Positions 41,960 to 50,284 of a stretch of DNA of 64,000 nt are shown in pieces. This DNA is from VXMO01 sp034422835 (GTDB lineage Bacteria > Chloroflexota > Dehalococcoidia > UBA6926). The first letter of the stretch is position 1. Every line of letters begins with the position of its first letter. The position numbers and the translations under genes are program-made. The stretch is from positions 124,001-188,000 of the forward strand of contig DAOUJJ010000007.1 in the NCBI GenBank assembly GCA_034422835.1. Reading direction: 5' to 3'. Below the pieces are notes generated by a model. It had not been told where the DNA came from. It was given only the letters and a program-made list of their open reading frames with translations, and searched no databases.

Positions 41960-43101
41960 CGGTCCACCTCGCCAAGAACGATATCCATGGAGCCGAGAAT
42001 CACGGTGGCGTCGGCAAGATACGAGCCGCGAATCATGGCCGGCAGCGCCATGAGATTGCAGAAGCTCGGGCCGCGAATCTTGAGGCGGTACGGCCGAACA
42101 GTGCCGCCTGACGAAACGAGGTAGACGCCAAGATCGCCCCTCGGGTTCTCCCCGTGCACGTATACGTCGCCCTCCTCCGGGCGGAGGATGCGGGGCACGC
42201 GTCCCATGAACGGGCCCTCCGGCAGTTTGTCCAGGGCCTGTGACACGATAGAAATCGACTGTTCAATCTCCAGCATCCGTACCATGTAGCGGTCGTAGCA
42301 ATCACCTGTCTGGCCGATGGGTACGCGGAAATCCAGTTCTTCGTAGACGGAATAGGGATCAGCCTTGCGGATGTCGTAATCGATTCCTCCTGCTCGCAAC
42401 AGCGGCCCCGTCACGCCGTAGTCAAGAAGATCCTCCGGCGGTATTGCGCCTATGCCGGCGGTTCGCTCGATGAATATCTCGCTCTCTGTGAGCGTGCCCC
42501 GCGCATCTTCATATCCCACCTTGAGTTGATCCAGCAGGGCGCGAACGGCGGGAACGAATCCGTCGGGCAAGTCTTCCTTGACGCCGCCGATGCGGAAGTA
42601 GTTGTGCATCATGCGCGCGCCGGTAACACCCTCAAAGATCTGCTGAATCCGCTCACGGTCGCGGAACCCGATCATCACGGGGTTCATCGCGCCGGTGTCC
42701 AGCCCATACGTGCCGTAGAAGAGCAGGTGGCTCGCGATGCGGTTGAGTTCAGCAAGAATCAGGCGGATGTAGTCGGCACGCTCCGGCACCTCCACACCCA
42801 TCGCCTTCTCAACCGCTCGCACATAGACCCACTCATTGTTGAAATTAGCCACGTAATCGAGGCGGTCGAACAACGTTGTTATCTGTTGGAAATTCTCGCC
42901 TTCTGCCAGTCGCTCGGAGCCGCGATGCAGGTAGCCGATATGCGGGTAGACATCAACGACCCGCTCGCCATCGAGCGTCAGCACCATGCGGAACACGCCG
43001 TGCGTGGCGGGGTGCTGCGGCCCCATGTTGATGCTCAACTCCGCCTGCTCCGTGACGGGGTCGCGCACGATGTTGGCCGACATCCCGGTGTCAGTCGCCA
43101 T
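41956..43101 (-). CDS. nuoD: NADH-quinone oxidoreductase subunit D
   Basis: 381 residues; 49-kDa homologue that forms the quinone site with NuoB. Motifs: NMGPQHPATHGVFRMVLTLDGE (quinone-site His), HIGYLHRGSERLAEG, FNNEWVYVRAVEKAMGVEVPERADYIRLILAELNRIASHLLFYG, and the C-terminal ENPRGDLGVYLVSSGG...KIRGPSFCNLMALP. The start overlaps nuoC by 11 bases; ATG 43083 (MSANIV) is an alternative start after nuoC. Its N-terminal region is where mitochondrial MidA-type methylation of an Arg occurs. Confidence 0.96.
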   Translation of the reverse strand: MATDTGMSANIVRDPVTEQAELSINMGPQHPATHGVFRMVLTLDGERVVDVYPHIGYLHRGSERLAEGENFQQITTLFDRLDYVANFNNEWVYVRAVEKAMGVEVPERADYIRLILAELNRIASHLLFYGTYGLDTGAMNPVMIGFRDRERIQQIFEGVTGARMMHNYFRIGGVKEDLPDGFVPAVRALLDQLKVGYEDARGTLTESEIFIERTAGIGAIPPEDLLDYGVTGPLLRAGGIDYDIRKADPYSVYEELDFRVPIGQTGDCYDRYMVRMLEIEQSISIVSQALDKLPEGPFMGRVPRILRPEEGDVYVHGENPRGDLGVYLVSSGGTVRPYRLKIRGPSFCNLMALPAMIRGSYLADATVILGSMDIVLGEVDR

Positions 43102-43588
43102 AGAACGTCACCTGCTCCGGAATGTCATAACTCTTGCGACCGGGAAACCCCTCGAATCCCTCATACAGGATCAGCGGCGACAAATCCGGGTGGCCGCGAA
43201 ATTCGAGGCCAAACAGGTCGTGCCCTTCACGCTCGTGCCAGTCCGCGCCCTTCCAGACGCCGATCATTGTCGGAATCCACGGATCGTCAATGGGCGCTCG
43301 CGTCTTAACCACCACCTTGTGAGGATGGCTTAGAGAGGTGAGGTGGTAGACCGCCTCCAACTCGTCCTGCCAATCAACAACCGAAAGGCAGCGAAGGTAA
43401 TTGAAATTCAATTCAGGATCCGACTTTAGGGCGGCGCACACGTCAACAACGGCCTCACGGGAGACGCGCAGTTCAAGTTCATCGAACGAATACTCGATGG
43501 ACTGTGCGGTATCGGCGGCAATCTCTCGCACACGCGCCTCGATTGGTGAGGGCGCGGCGGAGTCCCCAGTCCGGTCTTCCGAGGTCAC
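43091..43588 (-). CDS. nuoC: NADH-quinone oxidoreductase subunit C
   Basis: 165 residues; 30-kDa-type hydrophilic subunit. The family signature is HEREGHDLFGLEFRGHPDLSPLILYEGFEGFPGRKSY. It is separate from nuoD, not fused as in E. coli. The start is GTG at 43588, directly against the nuoB stop. The C-terminus overlaps nuoD by 11 bases. Confidence 0.95.
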   Translation of the reverse strand: MTSEDRTGDSAAPSPIEARVREIAADTAQSIEYSFDELELRVSREAVVDVCAALKSDPELNFNYLRCLSVVDWQDELEAVYHLTSLSHPHKVVVKTRAPIDDPWIPTMIGVWKGADWHEREGHDLFGLEFRGHPDLSPLILYEGFEGFPGRKSYDIPEQVTFYGD

Positions 43589-44161
43589 CTACAGTCCCCT
43601 CTTGAGCCGCGGCTCATCCTGAATCTTGCGCTGGAGTTCAAGGATTCCGTGCTGCAACGCTTCCGGACGCGGCGGGCACCCAGGCACGTACACGTCCACC
43701 GGGATAATCTGATCCACTCCCATGACGACCGAATATGAGCGGACATACGGGCCGCCGCAGGTCGCGCAGGACCCCATCGCGACAACCCACTTGGGCGCGG
43801 GCATCTGCTCATACAGGAGCTTAATCGGCTCAGCCATCTTCTTGACGACCGTTCCCGCCACGATCATGACGTCGGATTGCCGCGGCGAGGGCCAGGTGAC
43901 GACGCCGTAACGATCGAAATCATGCTTGGGCATGTAGGCGGAGATCATCTCGATTGCGCAGCACGCCAAGCCAAACGTGAGCGGCCACAACGAGGATTTT
44001 CGCGCCATCGCGAACAACTCTTCCGTCTTCAGAGTGACCACGCCTGAGAGGCCGCTCTTCTGATGCGCCGCGATGTTCTGCAGCGCCATACGGGATTCAG
44101 GTGTCGAGACGACGGGGCCCTGCCCCATGCTGCTCTGTCCGCCTGCAGGTTCAATATTCAT
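43589..44161 (-). CDS. nuoB: NADH-quinone oxidoreductase subunit B
   Basis: 190 residues; holds the terminal cluster N2. The four ligands are visible: Cys67-Cys68 (FGLACCAIEM), Cys132 (MGSCATCGG) and Cys162 (VPGCPPRPEAL). The first ~50 residues are a longer-than-usual variable leader. Its start overlaps the nuoA stop by 4 bases. Confidence 0.96.
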   Translation of the reverse strand: MNIEPAGGQSSMGQGPVVSTPESRMALQNIAAHQKSGLSGVVTLKTEELFAMARKSSLWPLTFGLACCAIEMISAYMPKHDFDRYGVVTWPSPRQSDVMIVAGTVVKKMAEPIKLLYEQMPAPKWVVAMGSCATCGGPYVRSYSVVMGVDQIIPVDVYVPGCPPRPEALQHGILELQRKIQDEPRLKRGL

Positions 44162-44526
44162 CGCCAGGACAACACCCCCTTACGCCATGCATAGACCAGT
44201 CCAAAAAACAACACAACAAGAAAGATAACCATTGAATAGAACGCGGCGGCGGGCAGGTCAAGGAACACGAACGCCCATGGGAAGAGGAAGACGGTCTCCA
44301 CCGCAAAGATGAGGAAGAAGAGGGCGAAGAGGTAGTAGCGAACGTTGTAGCGGGTGTTGCCCTCGCCCGTTGGCAGGATGCCGCACTCATAGGCAATGCC
44401 GCTCAAGCTCGTGGCGCGGCGCGGCGCGAGGATCCATGAGATGACAAAGAAGGATGCAACACCGCCAAAGCTGAAAATAGCGGCAATTCCCACAGCGGCC
44501 CAGTTGAACGCATACTCAGCCGGCAT
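44158..44526 (-). CDS. nuoA: NADH-quinone oxidoreductase subunit A
   Basis: 122 residues, three membrane helices. Conserved YECGILPTGEGNTRYNVRYYLFALFFLIFAVETVFLFPWA contains the Cys-bearing loop at the quinone entrance (TMH1-2 loop) and the buried Glu. It lies 66 bases after nuoM, in an operon that begins, unusually, with nuoM. Confidence 0.95.
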   Translation of the reverse strand: MPAEYAFNWAAVGIAAIFSFGGVASFFVISWILAPRRATSLSGIAYECGILPTGEGNTRYNVRYYLFALFFLIFAVETVFLFPWAFVFLDLPAAAFYSMVIFLVVLFFGLVYAWRKGVLSWR

Positions 44527-44592
44527 TCCCCTGCACTCCTGTTGGCAAGTCTATGTGCGGCTCAAACATAGTGTCAACGAAACTCCGAGTAC

Positions 44593-46116
44593 TCATCCGA
44601 TCCGCCCCAGTAGAGCCGTTACGTCGCCGTTAATCAATTCGATCCACGGGAACGGCCAGATACCGATGGCAACGATGAATGCGATGAGCAGACCGCCGGC
44701 GGCGAGTTCCACACGCGATGCGTCGGTCAAACCCTGCCATCTCTCACTGACAGGGCCGAAGAACACCTTACCCAGCAGCCGCAGCACGTAGACCGCCGTT
44801 ATCGCTGCGGCAAACACGCCCAGAATTCCGACAAGCGGATACGTGTTGAACGCGCCGATAAAGACCAGCAGCTCCGCGACAAACCCGCTGAGGCCCGGGA
44901 GCCCCAGCGAGGCTAAGCCGGCAATGGCGAAGAACGTGGCCGTGCCGCCCATCCGTTTGGCCAAACCTTCCAGTACGCCGATGTCACGGATGTGCGCGCG
45001 GTCGTAGACGGCGCCGACGAGCACAAAGAAGAGGGCCGTCATCACGCCGTGGGAGAACATCTGCAGAACTGCGCCATTAACGCCTAACGGATCCAGCGTC
45101 GCGAGGCCCATGATCACGTAGCCCATGTGGCTGACACTGGAATAGCCGATGACGTACTTGAGATCGCGTTGGCCCAAGGCGGATATCGCGCCATAGACGA
45201 CATTGATTGTCGCGAGAATAATCAGAACCGGCATCCACGCCTGCGCACCTTCCGGGAAAAGATCCATCCCGATGCGGAGGATGCCGTACGCGCCCAGCTT
45301 CATGAGCACGCCGGCGTGCAGCATGCTGACGGACGTGGGCGCGGCGACATGCCCGTCCGGCGACCACGTGTGGAACGGCCACAGTCCCGCCAGCACACCG
45401 AATCCGACGGCGACAATCGGGAAGAAGAGCAACTGGAATTCACGTGAGTATTCCTCGTTGTCGCGCAGGCTGAGGAAGTCGAACGTCGGATTGTCCGCAA
45501 AGATGTAGAGCGCGATCAACGCCACCCACACCAGGACGCTGCCGAGGCTGAGCATGATGGTCAGCTTCATCGCGCTGTATTCCTTGGTGCGGCTGAACAA
45601 CAGCGGCGGCACGTAGGAGCGGAAGTCCGTCGAGCTGCCCCACACGCCGATCAGCAGGTACATGGGGATGACGGCGAGTTCGTAGAAGAAGAAGAAGAAG
45701 AACAGGTCGAGCGCGACAAAGACGCCGTAGACTCCCGCGATGAGGAGCAGGAAGAGGACGAAGAATTCCTTAGTTCTGTCAGGGAGACGCCATGCGACCA
45801 GGGTTCCCGCAAAGGCAACCACGCCGTTCAGCAGCACCATCAGGACGGAGATACCGTCCACACCCAGCGTGAATCCGATCCCAAGGCTTGGCAGCCACTC
45901 GACGCGGGTCAGCGGCCAGAACTCCGCTCCTGCGGGCGCGCTCAAATAGTGGCGAAGCGTCAGATAGATGGAGAGCGCGAAGGTGATGCCGGTGACGGCG
46001 GTGGCGATGCCGCGGATGGTATTAGGCTGACGGCCCGGAACGAGAATAAGAGCCAAGCCGCCCACGAACGGCAAGAGAACCAAAAGGCTTAAGACCAGCT
46101 CGTCTGCCTCAGCCAC
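44593..46116 (-). CDS. nuoM: NADH-quinone oxidoreductase subunit M
   Basis: 507 residues, antiporter-like subunit with about 14 helices. Motifs: FYELAVIPMYLLIGVWG with the key Glu, FLIWPFHTWSPDGHVAAPTSVSMLHAGVLMKLGAYG-type block (here LAGLWPFHTWSPDGHVAAP) and YSSVSHMGYVIMG. Start GTG at 46116 with GGAGGAG upstream. A run of seven Phe-type codons (GAA repeats on the plus strand near 45685-45703) falls in DLFFFFFFYE. Its place at the head of the operon, instead of between nuoL and nuoN, is unusual. Confidence 0.96.
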   Translation of the reverse strand: MAEADELVLSLLVLLPFVGGLALILVPGRQPNTIRGIATAVTGITFALSIYLTLRHYLSAPAGAEFWPLTRVEWLPSLGIGFTLGVDGISVLMVLLNGVVAFAGTLVAWRLPDRTKEFFVLFLLLIAGVYGVFVALDLFFFFFFYELAVIPMYLLIGVWGSSTDFRSYVPPLLFSRTKEYSAMKLTIMLSLGSVLVWVALIALYIFADNPTFDFLSLRDNEEYSREFQLLFFPIVAVGFGVLAGLWPFHTWSPDGHVAAPTSVSMLHAGVLMKLGAYGILRIGMDLFPEGAQAWMPVLIILATINVVYGAISALGQRDLKYVIGYSSVSHMGYVIMGLATLDPLGVNGAVLQMFSHGVMTALFFVLVGAVYDRAHIRDIGVLEGLAKRMGGTATFFAIAGLASLGLPGLSGFVAELLVFIGAFNTYPLVGILGVFAAAITAVYVLRLLGKVFFGPVSERWQGLTDASRVELAAGGLLIAFIVAIGIWPFPWIELINGDVTALLGRIG

Positions 46117-46160
46117 CCATACTCCTCCGACCGCACCGGGTCAGCGGCCACTACTCGCCA

Positions 46161-46169
46161 ATCATAACA
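46161..46169 (-). promoter_or_regulatory. Extended -10 promoter for the nuo operon
   Basis: TGTTATGAT (TG-n-TATGAT) on the minus strand, 44 bases before the nuoM GTG, in the short divergent region shared with tatB. No -35 box is evident. Confidence 0.5.
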
Positions 46170-46191
46170 GTCCCTCAGTTAGACTTGCCCT

Positions 46192-46551
46192 ATGGACTTC
46201 TTGAATGTTGGGGGGCTTGAGCTTCTCTTTCTCGCCGGCCTCGCCATAATCATCGTCGGGCCGTCACGGGCCGCGGAGATGGCCGGCGAGATTGGCCGGC
46301 TCATCGCCCGCGCTCGCCGCACCATCAACTCCATGACGGAGGATTTGCAGACGCAAGCGCGTGAGGAGACGGAGCCGCTCCGCTCTGCCCGTGAATCCAT
46401 CCGTGATGTGGAATCGGAACTGCGGCGTCCATTTAATTTGCGGGAAGGTCGTTCAAATTCAGGGCGGGCTGAGACATCAACCGAGGGAACAAACCCGCCC
46501 GATGAAAATGAACAGCCCGCCGACGAGGCCGAGCCGGAGGATCGTCGGTGA
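46192..46551 (+). CDS. TatB-like twin-arginine translocase subunit
   Basis: 119 residues. A short N-terminal membrane helix (VGGLELLFLAGLAIIIVGPSRAAEM) with the Gly-Pro hinge is followed by an amphipathic helix and a long charged tail. The length and the tatC gene next to it (4-base overlap) point to TatB, which with TatC recognises RR signal peptides. The conserved GP is present, but the early Glu of TatB is Glu10 here (GGLELLF), in the expected place. Plausible native substrate in this window: the molybdenum enzyme at 8302. Confidence 0.85.
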   Translation: MDFLNVGGLELLFLAGLAIIIVGPSRAAEMAGEIGRLIARARRTINSMTEDLQTQAREETEPLRSARESIRDVESELRRPFNLREGRSNSGRAETSTEGTNPPDENEQPADEAEPEDRR

Positions 46552-47300
46552 CAACACCCGAGCCGGAGGGCGTGTCAAGCACGACGATGCCTCTGTCCGC
46601 GCATCTGCGGGAGCTGCGGACGCGGCTCATGTGGACGTTCATCGTCGTGGGCATTGGCGCCGTCGGCGCGTTTGCCATCGGGAATCGACTCATCGACGTG
46701 CTGCTGATTCCATTCCCGAACGACATCGAAGTCGTGCAGATCGATGTTCTTGAGGGTGTCCGCGTCCGCATGAAGATTGCCCTGCTGGGCGGAATCATCG
46801 TCGCGTTCCCGATGATCCTCTATCAGACCATCATGTTCGTCCGTCCCGCGCTGACCGGCTCCGAGAAACGCTTTGTCTATATAGCCCTGCCAATTGTGAG
46901 CGCACTGTTTGCCGCGGGAATCCTGTTCGCATTTTTCGTGCCGATCCCCGTGATGATGCAGATCCTCCCTCAATTCCTTGGGGAGGATATTGAGCCGCAG
47001 ATACGCATCGACAGCATCGTCGGCACGACGGTCTGGCTCATCTTTGCGATGGGGCTGCTCTTCGAGCTGCCAGTCATCATGTACCTGCTCGCCCGCATCG
47101 ACATCATTGATCCGGCGAGCCTGCGGACAAAGCGCAGGGGGGCGATCCTGCTGTCATTCGTTGCCGCCGCGATTATCACGCCCACAGGCGACCCCATCAA
47201 CATGGTCATCTGGGGCATCCCGATATGGGTGCTCTATGAAATCGGCCTGCTCATGGCCCGATTTGCCGCATGGCAGCGGAGGCGATCCGAGACCACGTAA
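46548..47300 (+). CDS. tatC: Sec-independent translocase TatC
   Basis: 250 residues, six membrane helices. Motifs: PLSAHLRELRTRLMW (the L-E/R-R substrate-binding start), LGGIIVAFPMILYQTIMFVRPALTGSEKRF, FAMGLLFELPVIMYLLAR with the conserved Glu, and AAAIITPTGDPINM. The signal-peptide receptor of the Tat system. It overlaps tatB by 4 bases. Confidence 0.95.
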   Translation: MTTPEPEGVSSTTMPLSAHLRELRTRLMWTFIVVGIGAVGAFAIGNRLIDVLLIPFPNDIEVVQIDVLEGVRVRMKIALLGGIIVAFPMILYQTIMFVRPALTGSEKRFVYIALPIVSALFAAGILFAFFVPIPVMMQILPQFLGEDIEPQIRIDSIVGTTVWLIFAMGLLFELPVIMYLLARIDIIDPASLRTKRRGAILLSFVAAAIITPTGDPINMVIWGIPIWVLYEIGLLMARFAAWQRRRSETT

Positions 47301-47370
47301 CACCCTCTCTCGTTAGGGGGAACTAGCGCAAGAATGAACGCCGCGCGGACTCAATCTCGCTGAGAATTAC

Positions 47371-47670
47371 TCAGGAGTCTCGTTCGTCCCAAAGGTCCTC
47401 ATCATCCAGCCAACCGTTCTTCTGCGCCAACCTGATCCAGAGCCGCTGCGTATGGCGCGCATCACGGCGCAATTCATCCATATTCTCAGTAAGCGCACGC
47501 ACGTTGTCGGTGATCACTCGGACGTTGTCGGTAAGCGCGCGCAGAATATCAGTGTGCTCCTCCAGGATCTTCTGCTGATTCGTGAGTATGGTGCTCTGAT
47601 CCTGAGCGATGTTAACCAGGCGCATAACAGCGTCTTCAAGCATGTCCACCCGGCCGTTGCCGTTAGTCAT
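47371..47670 (-). CDS. Small coiled-coil protein
   Basis: 99 residues, no membrane segment. A long coiled coil from ~8 to 75 includes near-repeats LTDNVRVITDNVRALTENMDELR with heptad spacing. The C-terminal part (RLWIRLAQKNGWLDDEDLWDERDS) is Trp- and acid-rich. It resembles short hypothetical proteins of phage or chromosomal origin. It sits between tatC (convergent) and tatA, 35 bases downstream of tatA, so it may share the tatA transcript. No function is assigned. Confidence 0.6.
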   Translation of the reverse strand: MTNGNGRVDMLEDAVMRLVNIAQDQSTILTNQQKILEEHTDILRALTDNVRVITDNVRALTENMDELRRDARHTQRLWIRLAQKNGWLDDEDLWDERDS

Positions 47671-47705
47671 TCGCGTTCTACGCCAGCGCGTTGGAATCTA
47701 GCGGA

Positions 47706-47909
47706 CTACGTCTTCGCGGTAGTTGAGTCCGATTCCGAACTTTCCTTGGCGTCCTCGGACGGCTTGTTCTCTTCCAGTTCGGCGCCCTTACGGAACTCCC
47801 GAATCGAGCTTCCCATGGAGCGGGCAAGGCCGGGCAGTTTGGCGCCTCCGAATATCAACAGGATAATCGCCAGAATCAAGATTAATTCGAGTCCGCTTGG
47901 TATCGTCAT
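47706..47909 (-). CDS. tatA: Twin-arginine translocase TatA
   Basis: 67 residues. N-terminal helix (GLELILILAIILLIFGGAKLPGLARSMGSSIREFRKGAE) has the FGxxKLPxLARxxG hinge and amphipathic helix typical of TatA. The acidic/Ser-rich tail is short. It would form the translocation pore recruited by TatB-TatC, which are encoded convergently about 400-1,700 bases away. Start ATG with GGGAGGCAG upstream. Confidence 0.93.
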   Translation of the reverse strand: MTIPSGLELILILAIILLIFGGAKLPGLARSMGSSIREFRKGAELEENKPSEDAKESSESDSTTAKT

Positions 47910-47962
47910 GCTGCCTCCCTGCTTCTGCCCACAGTATACGCGATGGGTCTACTCTTACCGCC

Positions 47963-48607
47963 CTACTCCAGGATCAGCGTGCCGAACGCGAAGATGAAGA
48001 ACGTCGCGATGGCCAGAAGACCCGTCCCCAGCGGCACCATGAGCATTGTCAGGATGGCCTGTGTGCCCACGAATCGATTCGCCTCGCGGATGGCGATATA
48101 CGCCAGTCGGATTATGGCCAATGACGTCAGGAGGATTCCCAGTGTCATCACCCACGGCTGCACGTCCCCTGCAACCAGCCACAGCAGCGCGGTCGGGACG
48201 AGCAGCCACAGAGACAGGGCGGCGTATGTCATCGCCGCAAGCTCTTCCGCGATGCTCGCCTCCCCCTCAAACGCCTTGCCGATGAGGTGCAGCAACACCA
48301 TGAAGAATAAGAATGCTGTGTATCCGCCCAGGGCGAAACCCACCGCGCCAACGGCGGCTCCCGTTAGGCCCTCGTAGTCCGCAATCAGACCGCCGAGGCC
48401 GAACAACGCGCCCGCCACAAGCAGACCAACAAGCAACAGTGCCGTTCCACGCCATACCGGCTGGTCGATGGCGATATCGCTGAACGAGTACGTCGGCGTC
48501 CGCATGATGCCGCGCAGATAGAACGACATGGGCCGCTTGCGTTTCTGCGGCCCCGGCACGCCCACGCTTTGGGCATCTCCCCTCGCCGACGGATCAATAA
48601 ACATCAA
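47963..48607 (-). CDS. Yip1-family membrane protein 1
   Basis: 214 residues, about five membrane helices after an N-terminal cytoplasmic part. The FYLRGIMRTPTYSFSDIAIDQPVWRGTALLLVGLLV segment is the Yip1/YIP1-domain entry and is also seen, less conserved, in the two following paralogues. A shorter start at the internal MSFYLRG (residue 27) is possible. Function of bacterial Yip1-domain proteins is unknown. It lies 54 bases upstream of tatA on the same strand. Confidence 0.72.
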   Translation of the reverse strand: MMFIDPSARGDAQSVGVPGPQKRKRPMSFYLRGIMRTPTYSFSDIAIDQPVWRGTALLLVGLLVAGALFGLGGLIADYEGLTGAAVGAVGFALGGYTAFLFFMVLLHLIGKAFEGEASIAEELAAMTYAALSLWLLVPTALLWLVAGDVQPWVMTLGILLTSLAIIRLAYIAIREANRFVGTQAILTMLMVPLGTGLLAIATFFIFAFGTLILE

Positions 48608-48637
48608 TCCATACTACGCGGGTGGCAAGCGAGTGAC

Positions 48638-49372
48638 TTACTCGAAGTGACTCACTCCGGCCATGGCGGTGAGGCCCAACCACAAAAGGATCCATGGAAT
48701 CAGCGCTAACCACGATAGCGCAATAGAGGGGACAATACTTCCGGCAACGGTTAGGGCTGCAGCCGGGGTACTAATTTTGTGCGTCAGCTTTATGGCGTAT
48801 AACACCAACGTAGCGGCCCACAGCAATCCCACCAAGCTAAACCCGCTAAAGGCGTAGAGCGCCAGATCTTCCGTAGGAATATCGCTTTGGTTCCAGGCAA
48901 ATAAGACCGCCGTAATGCTTATTCCTACTGCGTACAGTGTGAGTGCGACAATCGGAATCTGCATCACTATGCCAACCGTCACCATGAACTCTGCCTCGCC
49001 TCGACAAATTTTGCCAATCCAATGCAGCATGGCCCCCCATATGGTGATGGAACTCATTAGCATCCCACAAAACATGAGAATCGTAATGATCTCAACCAGC
49101 CAACCTGCGCCAGGTTCATCAGCCAGAGAAAAAGGTCCTTCCCGATTATCGTAAAACCCCAACGACATCGAAGTGCTAAGGGCTGCAACGACTGTTCCTC
49201 CCATAAGTGTGATCAGTCCAAGCCAATATGCTGGCCGCCGTTCCACGATTTCCCGGATTGTCGGTGCAGGGCGGATGATGAGGCCGATGTACCAGCGGAG
49301 GAGCGTCTTGAGGAAGAACTCGTCCGGGTAAGTTGGGGGAGCGCTCGGGGGTGTAGTCTCAGGCTGGTTCAT
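48638..49372 (-). CDS. Yip1-family membrane protein 2
   Basis: 244 residues, about five helices. The entry LLRWYIGLIIRPAPTIREIVERRPAYWLGLITLMGG is like that of the 49479 gene (WYIGLIVRPIHTLQQIVDAKPIGLGLLTLL), so the two are paralogues. The internal MLMSSITIWGAMLHWIGKICRGEAEF matches the Yip1 middle helix pair. Its base composition looks a little lower in GC than its neighbours. Unknown function. Confidence 0.72.
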   Translation of the reverse strand: MNQPETTPPSAPPTYPDEFFLKTLLRWYIGLIIRPAPTIREIVERRPAYWLGLITLMGGTVVAALSTSMSLGFYDNREGPFSLADEPGAGWLVEIITILMFCGMLMSSITIWGAMLHWIGKICRGEAEFMVTVGIVMQIPIVALTLYAVGISITAVLFAWNQSDIPTEDLALYAFSGFSLVGLLWAATLVLYAIKLTHKISTPAAALTVAGSIVPSIALSWLALIPWILLWLGLTAMAGVSHFE

Positions 49373-49411
49373 GGGATCGCTCGCTTGTGATGCAGTCTAC
49401 TCCTAAAGGGA

Positions 49412-49437
49412 GTGGGCGGCGCGAAAGCGCCGCCCAC
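49412..49437. terminator. Hairpin between two Yip1 genes, possible terminator
   Basis: Perfect 11-bp stem GTGGGCGGCGC / GCGCCGCCCAC with a GAAA loop, in the 106-base gap between the Yip1 genes at 49479 and 48638. T-runs are poor on both sides, so it may be an attenuator or RNA-processing hairpin, not a strong terminator. Confidence 0.55.
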
Positions 49438-49478
49438 GAATCTTGTTCCGTGCGGCAATGTGCCGCTTATCAAACGCG

Positions 49479-50132
49479 CTAACCCGTGGCGATCCCAAGC
49501 CCAACGACGATCACAATCAGGACGATGATCAGCAGGATGAACAGGATGACCCCGACGACAATCGCGGCAAAGAATGACGCGATGCCGCTCAAAACGGCCA
49601 TCCCCGTGCTCAACCTATAGTTCTCGCGGATAAGGAGAATAGCCAGCACGACCGACCAGATAGCCACGACAAGGCTGACGATGACGCTTATCGCCTCAAA
49701 CGGGGACGTTTCTCCCTCCCCCGCCTCTCCAATTCCGCTAGCCAATGCATCAAGGAGACCCGGAATCACCGGAATCAGGCTCAAGACAGAAAGCATCATC
49801 AAGCCGGCCAGCATCCCCGTATATGCTCCATCGCCGCCAAACAGCTTGGAGATGAGATGCACGATCAGGGAGAAAAAGCCCATCTCAACCGCGATGAAAG
49901 CGACGAACAGAAGGGTTCCAATGACGACGAACCCGAGGCCAACGTTGATTTCCTCATCAGCGAATTCTTCAAATGTCGCTGCATCAACTCCCAGGCCGAA
50001 AGACACAACTCCGTTAGCAACAGCCACAATCAGCAGCGTTAACAGGCCCAGCCCTATCGGTTTCGCGTCCACAATCTGCTGGAGCGTGTGAATCGGCCGT
50101 ACTATCAGACCGATATACCAGCTCAATAGCAT
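49479..50132 (-). CDS. Yip1-family membrane protein 3
   Basis: 217 residues, five membrane helices with very hydrophobic C-terminal half (IASFFAAIVVGVILFILLIIVLIVIVVGLGIATG). Starts MLLSWYIGLIVRPIHTLQQIVDAKP, paralogous to the 48638 gene. AGGAGG precedes the ATG. A hairpin TGCCC-TTTC-GGGCA (50145-50158) sits immediately before that site. First of three tandem Yip1 genes on this strand. Confidence 0.72.
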   Translation of the reverse strand: MLLSWYIGLIVRPIHTLQQIVDAKPIGLGLLTLLIVAVANGVVSFGLGVDAATFEEFADEEINVGLGFVVIGTLLFVAFIAVEMGFFSLIVHLISKLFGGDGAYTGMLAGLMMLSVLSLIPVIPGLLDALASGIGEAGEGETSPFEAISVIVSLVVAIWSVVLAILLIRENYRLSTGMAVLSGIASFFAAIVVGVILFILLIIVLIVIVVGLGIATG

Positions 50133-50144
50133 CTCTTAGCCTCC

Positions 50145-50158
50145 TGCCCTTTCGGGCA
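50145..50158 (-). promoter_or_regulatory. Hairpin abutting the ribosome site of Yip1 gene 3
   Basis: On the minus strand TGCCC-GAAA-GGGCA is followed directly by GGAGG. It could influence ribosome access. The functional role is a guess. Confidence 0.3.
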
Positions 50159-50272
50159 ACTATCCCGCGCTATATCACCGTCTGTGGCCTTAAGCCGACG
50201 GCCATGATTGCCACCCGTTAATTCTACGCCACAACGCAACATAACATCGCCCGCCAACCCCATCCCGTGCGC

Positions 50273-50278
50273 TACAAT
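50273..50278 (+). promoter_or_regulatory. -10 element giving a near-leaderless purC transcript
   Basis: TACAAT ends six bases before the purC ATG at 50285. With usual -10 to start spacing, the transcript would begin at or next to the ATG. No Shine-Dalgarno is present in front of it. No clear -35 box. Confidence 0.4.
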
Positions 50279-50284
50279 GAGACC

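Noticed and set aside
36289..43308. Several plus-strand frames within the nuo operon (36289, 38114, 41057, 42526)
   Set aside because: All are antisense to well-recognised nuo genes and lack motifs or ribosome sites.
45683..45703. GAA microsatellite as a phase-variation tract
   Set aside because: The repeat unit is a whole codon encoding Phe in a membrane helix of NuoM, so length change would not switch the frame; an aromatic-rich helix is normal there.
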